Shown here in pieces: positions 58,991-64,000 of a stretch of DNA of 64,000 bases. The notes below the pieces were generated by a model that did no database searches, had not been told where the DNA came from, and worked only from the letters and a program-made list of their open reading frames with translations. Made by a program: the position numbers and the translations under genes. The stretch lies in contig NC_134951.1 in the NCBI RefSeq assembly GCF_965638725.1, forward strand, positions 70,393,568 through 70,457,567, read 5' to 3'. The stretch's first letter is position 1, and each line of letters begins with the position of its first letter. Origin of the DNA: Aptenodytes patagonicus (lineage: Eukaryota; Chordata; Aves; Sphenisciformes; Spheniscidae).

Positions 58991-59112
58991 GTGTACCTGT
59001 AAAACAAACACCAGAAAATTAAACCACGGGGCTTCATTTTGCTTTTGCCGAAGTCGGTGTGACTCCCGCTTCTGATTTGAAAGGCAGGAGGAGCGCCTTC
59101 CTCCCAAAACGT

Positions 59113-59211
59113 TGAGTCACACGGTCGTAAAACTGGTTGTGAAAAAGCCTCTTGCCTGCAACCCGAACCTTAAGAAAGACGAAGGGGGCGGGGGGCAGGA
59201 GATTTGACTCA
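59113..59211 (+). promoter_or_regulatory. PHACTR2: Pair of perfect AP-1 sites upstream of PHACTR2
   Basis: TGAGTCA at 59113-59119 and TGACTCA at 59205-59211 are perfect AP-1 (TRE) motifs, 92 bp apart. They lie 520-620 bp upstream of the PHACTR2 start codon, next to the CpG island. Function is inferred from motif and position only. Confidence 0.4.
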
Positions 59212-59214
59212 TCG

Positions 59215-59238
59215 CCCCCCCCCCCCCCCCCCCCCCCC
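59215..59238 (+). repeat. Run of 24 cytosines
   Basis: An uninterrupted poly(C) tract, that is poly(G) on the other strand, directly follows the downstream AP-1 site. A second C-run of 13 lies at about 59517-59529. Such tracts can form G-quadruplex or i-motif structures and are error-prone in sequencing, so the exact length should not be trusted. Confidence 0.9.
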
Positions 59239-59448
59239 AGCTCGGCTGCAGGGGTGCGATGCCTTGTGCAACCTCCCGGTTTTGCGGGGGACGGCCGGGG
59301 GAGGAGGGAGGGCACCCTGTTACACAAAACAGAAGTGGTGGTGTCTGTTGCTCGGCTCTTTTTTTAACTGATTCTCTTCTTTTTTTTTTTTTTCCCCCGA
59401 GAGTTGGCTATGACGGGAGCGGGGAGCACGGAGACACCCCGGGGGGCG

Positions 59449-59515
59449 GTGCAGACGCACGGAGGGAGGGGACGCGGGGGTCCCCCCCGCGTCCCCTCCC
59501 TCCGTGCGTCTGCAC
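59449..59515. repeat. Perfect 32 bp inverted repeat with a 3 nt loop
   Basis: Left arm 59449-59480 and right arm 59484-59515 are exact reverse complements, with the loop TCC at 59481-59483. Weaker pairing continues outward through the G-run at 59441-59446 and the C-run from 59517. A GC-rich stem this long and perfect would be very stable in RNA or single-stranded DNA. It lies about 220 bp upstream of the PHACTR2 ATG, perhaps in the 5' UTR. A fold-back artefact of sequencing or assembly is possible. Confidence 0.9.
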
Positions 59516-59731
59516 ACCCCCCCCCCCCGCCCCTTGCTTTGCCCCTGTGCAAACACAAAATTTAGGCTCCCACAGACCCAAAATCCCCGTCGCCGTCCCG
59601 GCGGGGCGGCCCCGCTCCGGCGGGGCGGTCGGAGGCGAGGGGCGGCTCTTCCTCTGCAAACTTTCCCTTTCCCCTCCCTCGCCGCCTCTTTCCCTCCTCT
59701 CCTCCCTGCCCCTCTCGGCTCCCCGACGGCG

Positions 59732-59876
59732 ATGGCCGAGAGGCCGGGGAGCAGCGGGGGAGCACCGCCGCCAGCCTGGTCCTTGCCCGGTCCCCGCGGC
59801 CGCTCCCAAAGCGACATCTCCTCCTTCTCCTCCTCCCGGAGAACCCGCCTGCTCCGGTCCAACGTGTGCGGCTCAG
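59732..59876 (+). CDS. PHACTR2: PHACTR2 first coding exon (partial gene)
   Basis: PHACTR proteins bind actin through RPEL repeats and protein phosphatase 1 through the C-terminus. This exon opens with ATGG in a good context and encodes 48 residues plus one base. It ends at a clean donor (TCAG|GTAAGG, the last G being the first base of codon 49). It contains PRGRSQSDISSF (21-32); the RGRSQSD motif also occurs near the N-terminus of the paralogue PHACTR3. The RPEL exons would lie right of the window. Assignment rests on this motif and on the human order FUCA2-PHACTR2. An alternative first exon upstream or downstream is possible. Confidence 0.65.
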
Positions 59877-60744
59877 GTAAGGGGGAGGGAGGGGAGGGTC
59901 CTTGCGTCCGAGCCCCCCGAGCCGAGCTGAACTGGGGAATTTGGGAAAAGACATCCTCCTCCACACCCTGCCCTGCCCTCCCAGACCTAAGACTGTCTTC
60001 TCTCGGTGGCCAAAGTGTGGGTCCCTGGTTTACGTGGTGCTTGAGATGATGTTCGTCAAGTTCCTGGCTTTTCATACCCGTGTTCTCAGGTTTAAATGAG
60101 CCCCAGTAAAGCCGTGGGTACCCACCCGTTCGCCGGAGCATCTCTGACTGCAAGGGCAGAAAAGCCCCAGGAAGGCTTCAGGGTGTATTGCGGGGACATC
60201 AAAACTCCTCGTCCTGCCGCTTCACACATTATGCTTCAATTGCGTGTTAGGATTTTACTTCATACACTTATATCGCCTTCGGGTTTTACATTAACAGGTG
60301 AGGCAAAAAAACGTGTGAGTCAGTATCCGTCCTCCTTCAGGAGGTAACCGCTGCAAGCGCACAGGGGATGATTTGGGGGTGGAAGCTGGCCCTTTGGGAC
60401 AGAATAGGCTTCCTGCAGGATTCGGAGTAACTTTGCTGTGTAAAATGGGAGGAAGTGAGGGTCCTAGTTTACAGTGCACATATTTGAAAGTGGCCAAAGT
60501 AAAATAAATATATACTCAGTTGGGCTACTCTTTACTCAGGCTGTTCCCTGAGGTCGGGTATTAAGGAAAATGAAATTCTGAGCTCCATACTGCTGAGCAC
60601 ATTTTGAAAATGTGTGCTCACTCGGTTGCAAATCAGCCCTGCTCTATTGACTAAAACAAGACTGTAGGCACATACGTCCCTGGCGATGCAGGTATTTTGG
60701 ATGCACTCGTACGCTCCACTGCACAAAGGTACCCGTGAACCACA

Positions 60745-61221
60745 ATGCTATCAGGGAAGCTCCAGAGTGCACTGAGGGACCTCCTCTGCTGCAGCACAAG
60801 TAGGACAGCGCAGTGCGTGGTCGGGCCTGCAGTGGACCACAACGTCCTCTTACGTTTGCTCCTCAGGGAGCGTGAAGATGAAGCAGACCATTTGCTTGGG
60901 AAGCTCAAATATATGGCTATGCCTGCTGATGAGGAGAGAGGGAGTGAAAACTTGTTTAGTCACATAGGAGCGAGTAGATTCACCTTGTGGGGCCAGAGGC
61001 TGCAAGCAAAAACAACTGTACTTGCCATTTTCTGCATCATTTTCTGCTGTACCTTTTTTTGCATCTACTTAAAAGTTATGTTGAAGGACATTTGGGACAG
61101 GGAGGAGGGAGGAGGTTCCAGGGGTTTGGTTTGTCCAAATCAGAAAGGGCTACCTCTAGGTGTGAGGTGTATTTCAGCACCGTCTGGAAGAGTGCTGCGT
61201 GAACAATGCCCTACGACTTGA
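60745..61221 (+). CDS. Unrecognised 158-codon ORF with a transmembrane segment
   Basis: I do not recognise this protein. The ORF starts at an ATG in a weak Kozak context and reads an acidic/basic middle part (about 35-75, with LLRLLLREREDEADHLLGKL). It then has a strongly hydrophobic, cysteine-rich stretch (about 91-112, core VLAIFCIIFCCTFFCIYL) flanked by basic residues. That is what a single-pass membrane protein looks like. The C-terminal 40 residues look less protein-like. A possible splice acceptor (CTCCTCAG) inside at about 60868 could make part of it an exon. It lies on the same strand as PHACTR2, in intron 1. It may equally be a chance ORF. Confidence 0.25.
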   Translation: MLSGKLQSALRDLLCCSTSRTAQCVVGPAVDHNVLLRLLLREREDEADHLLGKLKYMAMPADEERGSENLFSHIGASRFTLWGQRLQAKTTVLAIFCIIFCCTFFCIYLKVMLKDIWDREEGGGSRGLVCPNQKGLPLGVRCISAPSGRVLREQCPTT

Positions 61222-62059
61222 TGTGTACACAAGATGCCTTAACCTGGATGCAGAGGGATCACCACAGAGGTTGACAAGATTGAGACTATGTCAATGTTAG
61301 ACTATGTTGGTTGTTAGCTTAACTACAAAGACTACTAACAACGAGCTGGGTTCATTACTGGCACATCCAGTGGAAGTAAAACGATGGTGTTTCCAAAGAT
61401 GTGTTGTTATTTGTAGTTTCTTACACAGAAAATTTAGGCCTCCCTGTTGCCCTACTTGATTTTGTTCTTTTAATTTTGAGGACGTGCTTCCTGCCAGCAA
61501 GTGACAAGCTTTCTCTGGTTTTCATTTTTTTGACATTTTTCTTTCATTCTGTCTTTTCTCCATTGCTGCTTCCTGTATTTTTTTCCAGCTGCTCATTGGG
61601 CACAACAAAAATACTTACATGCTGCCACACAACTGTTGATTCCCTCTTTAAAAAGAAAAGCATCATTAAAGTTGCAAAGCTGTTTAATTTTTAATGTGGT
61701 GGTTAGAGAATTGTTTTTATACTGAGATGCCATTAAAATAACCTGCTTTTTCATTCCCCCACTAACCTGGAGAACAACCGTAATGGGGACAGAAATGTGA
61801 AGCACATAGAGAAACAATACGAGCCTTATTATTGTTTTTGCTTCTACCTCTTTCTCTAGCTGTACCATTTGATTACTTTAAAGTAGGTCACTCATTTACA
61901 TCAGATGTTACCTGTGCTTCAGCTGCTCCATTTAGAAAAGAACAATTTGCATTTTAAATAACCTGCAAAATGCTTACTGCCTGTTCTTGGGGTGATTCAC
62001 TTGCAACTGTTGAAGTCACAAGTTGCGGTTTCTGTTGCATATTTGTCTTCGTTTTCTAG

Positions 62060-62112
62060 ATCCCGACGCCAGTTGTGCTGAGAAGACGATATTGTCTCCT
62101 CGCACTCCATCA
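62060..62112 (+). CDS. PHACTR2: Candidate PHACTR2 cassette exon
   Basis: A 53 nt segment has a good acceptor (GTCTTCGTTTTCTAG) and a good donor (TCA|GTGAGG). It is open in the phase set by the first exon, which ends with one base of a codon. Joined in frame it would encode about 18 residues, DPDASCAEKTILSPRTPS, with SP and TP sites that suit a phospho-regulated linker. The exon would end at a codon boundary. I cannot match it to a known PHACTR2 isoform, so it is a prediction from splice sites and phase only. Confidence 0.3.
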
Positions 62113-63754
62113 GTGAGGGGTTGGTACCCCTACAGACAGTTTGCACTGTCGTTTATTTTACCACCTCCTGATCTACCATTCTCAATGCAGGATCTGTTAA
62201 GAGGCAGTATTTGTAGAGACCCTTCTAGCTAGGGGAAATAGAATGGCCTTTCTAAAAGCAGCTTTGGCAGCGGCTTATAAAATGCATCTGTTTGTTATTC
62301 TAGATCAGTACTGTATGTGTCTCGGTAGTACAGTGAGGCTGGTCGGGGGGTCCCCATGTTTATGCTGCCTGTGCTTTCTTACCCCCACTGCTTCCTCTGC
62401 TATTATCATATGCTGAAAGTAGCAACTTCCTGGTATCACTTTACAGCATCTCACTTCATCAGGTGCGGTCCAGTTTGTGAGGACAGGGTATTTTCGGTTT
62501 TTTTCTTCTTCTTAAAGCTGGCCTTTTCTTTCAGGGTTAGTGGTAGAAGATTACTTAATTTCCCTCTCTGGGCTGTCACCTCACCCATCATTGTATCAGG
62601 CCTTTACCTTCCAACTCTTTACTTCTGGTAAACCCTGGAAGGAATCCTAATCATGAGTAAGGGTGGCAACGATCTAGACTTTTGATTTAGACCCTGAAAA
62701 AGCGCAATGTCAGTGAAGTTCAGAGCCTCTGTGGCAGGCATAGCCTGTGCATCACTTCAACATTGTGTTACGCCCCACCTGACAAATTGCTAGTTTGTCA
62801 GAGCATCTCCAGGAGATTGGTGAAGAAAAAAATATTCTCCTAAAATTTCAGAGCAGCACCAGAGCCACTCCAAGAATGCTGCTTGAATTACATACCTTTA
62901 AGCAGCCTTCCACATTTAGTGACTAGATTTAAACCCACTTTAAAGGTGGATCAAGTTAGCCAAGTTTCTTGATTTGCCCAACATAGATGGGGACCAAACT
63001 GCATTTGAAATAAAGACCTGTTCAAATGCTTTCCCAGAACTTCTCCAAGATCTAGATTTGGTGGCCACGGGGCTGAGGGCAGCTCTCAGCGTGAGCGGTG
63101 AGCCCCAGGGTGCAGGGTGGAGGGGGAGGCTGCTGTTTCATATCAGCTGACTTTGTGCTCCAGTTGCGACGCAGCGCCGGTGGTTCTGTTCATGACAGCC
63201 CTCAGGCACCAACCTCAGCTACTGCAGTGCCTGTTCTTTATCTGCATGTCCACGTAGACAGTTTTCAGTTTGCTCTCTTTTTAGTGTTGTGGGTTTTGCT
63301 ATACAGCTTTGTATTTTGTTCCGAAGGTGGTGAGGTTTGTGGTGAGGTACATCTTGGTGAAAAGGGAACTTTACTGCTCAGACCGTAAGTCAAAAAACCA
63401 CCCATTTCTCCACTCCAGGATTGACACTGTCATATTGTCATGGTTCCTCTTGAAGTCTTGCTCTTTAGCAAGAAGTAGAAGTTTCAGATAATTTGTTCCA
63501 CTGCTAAGAAGCGCACCTTTGAGGTAGAGAGGTGAGCTCCTCACGCATGTTTCCATTCCTTTCATGCTTTTTTTCGTGCCCTTCTGATGAGAGATGAAAA
63601 AAAAACCTACCTGAGAATTCAGACAGCAATTCATCAATACCTTAAGCTATACCCCAGATGTTGGGTTGCAGCAGAGAGTGAAAGGCTGAGTGCAAATGAC
63701 AGTCCTGCCTCAAAACTTGTACATCCCAGGATTATTTGGGGAATTTTTGGCTAG

Positions 63755-64000
63755 CAAACTGGTCCTTCGCAGGTTTGCAGATGACACCAAGCTGAGTGGT
63801 GTGGTCGACACACCAGAGGAACGGGATGCCATCCAGAGGGACCTGGACAAGCTGGAGAAGTGGGCCCGTGTGAACCTCATGAGGTTTAACAAGGCCAAGT
63901 GCAAGGTCCTGCACCTGGGTCGGGGCAACCCCCGGTATCAATACAGGCTGGGGGATGAAGGGATTGAGAGCAGCCCTGCCGAGAAGGACTTGGGGGTACT
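63755..64000 (+). mobile_element. CR1 LINE, reverse-transcriptase end, continues past the window
   Basis: An open frame from about 63766 encodes [12 protein letters not shown], where FADD is the catalytic reverse-transcriptase motif. It continues with [31 protein letters not shown] and PAEKDLGV, all hallmarks of avian CR1 ORF2. The frame stays open to the window edge, so this copy is younger than the other CR1 pieces here. It is 5'-truncated at about 63755 and lies sense in PHACTR2 intron 1. Confidence 0.92.

Larger units (their letters stand above)
59250..59960. promoter_or_regulatory. PHACTR2: CpG island and promoter of PHACTR2
   Basis: GC- and CpG-rich sequence surrounds the likely first coding exon. 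It includes long pyrimidine tracts (59378-59399 and about 59656-59715), a perfect inverted repeat (59449-59515) and GC-box-like motifs near 59600-59625. ORFs of 181-277 codons on both strands in this island reflect composition rather than genes. Confidence 0.6.
59877..63999 (+). other. PHACTR2: Start of PHACTR2 intron 1
   Basis: Sequence after the donor at 59877 has no later PHACTR2 exon that I can identify with certainty. It holds a 158-codon ORF (60745-61221), one possible cassette exon (62060-62112) and a CR1 at the right edge. The rest is short ORFs and A/T-rich sequence without recognised features. Confidence 0.55.

Noticed and set aside
59259-60153. ORFs of 181-277 codons at the PHACTR2 CpG island
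   Set aside because: They run through the inverted repeat, poly(C) runs and the known exon in wrong frames, and have no domain.

Overview
The window looks like nuclear DNA of a bird, probably a neoavian. It carries CR1 LINEs of several ages, two copies of a roughly 600 bp retroviral LTR of the kind common in avian genomes, compact introns and sharp CpG islands. Four protein-coding genes lie in the order ADAT2 (-), PEX3 (+), FUCA2 (-), PHACTR2 (+). From memory this is the order of human chromosome 6q24.2. No species can be named from the sequence. All exon calls were made by reading translations and splice sites by eye; no alignment was run.

Layout. Positions 1-10.6 kb are gene-poor and hold a decayed L1-type reverse-transcriptase relic (about 2.34-2.80 kb) and a solo LTR split by a CR1 insertion (9.63-10.41 kb). 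ADAT2 occupies 11.84-22.34 kb in six coding exons. Its third intron is a U12-type (minor spliceosome) intron with unusual GT-AT ends. ADAT2 and PEX3 share a CpG-island promoter with only 129 bp between their start codons. PEX3 runs to 43.2 kb in twelve coding exons, and its 8 kb first intron holds the second LTR in antisense. PEX3 and FUCA2 end tail to tail, with poly(A) signals about 0.7 kb apart. FUCA2 covers 45.09-56.09 kb in seven coding exons and starts in its own CpG island. After 3.6 kb of intergenic sequence, a third CpG island carries the likely first coding exon of PHACTR2, whose remaining exons lie beyond the right edge. The window ends inside a younger CR1 that encodes part of a reverse transcriptase.

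Functions. The genes are not a pathway. ADAT2 is the catalytic subunit of the tRNA wobble A-to-I deaminase. PEX3 is the peroxisomal membrane docking factor for PEX19. FUCA2 is a secreted or lysosomal GH29 alpha-L-fucosidase. PHACTR2 belongs to the actin- and PP1-binding phosphatase regulators. ADAT2, PEX3 and FUCA2 have complete in-frame coding sequences (175, 369 and 466 residues).

Most unusual signals: the GT-AT U12 intron of ADAT2; a perfect 32 bp inverted repeat with a 3 nt loop just upstream of the PHACTR2 start, next to long C runs; a 158-codon ORF with a clear transmembrane segment in PHACTR2 intron 1; a possible unannotated PHACTR2 cassette exon; and an L1-clade relic, which is rare in birds.
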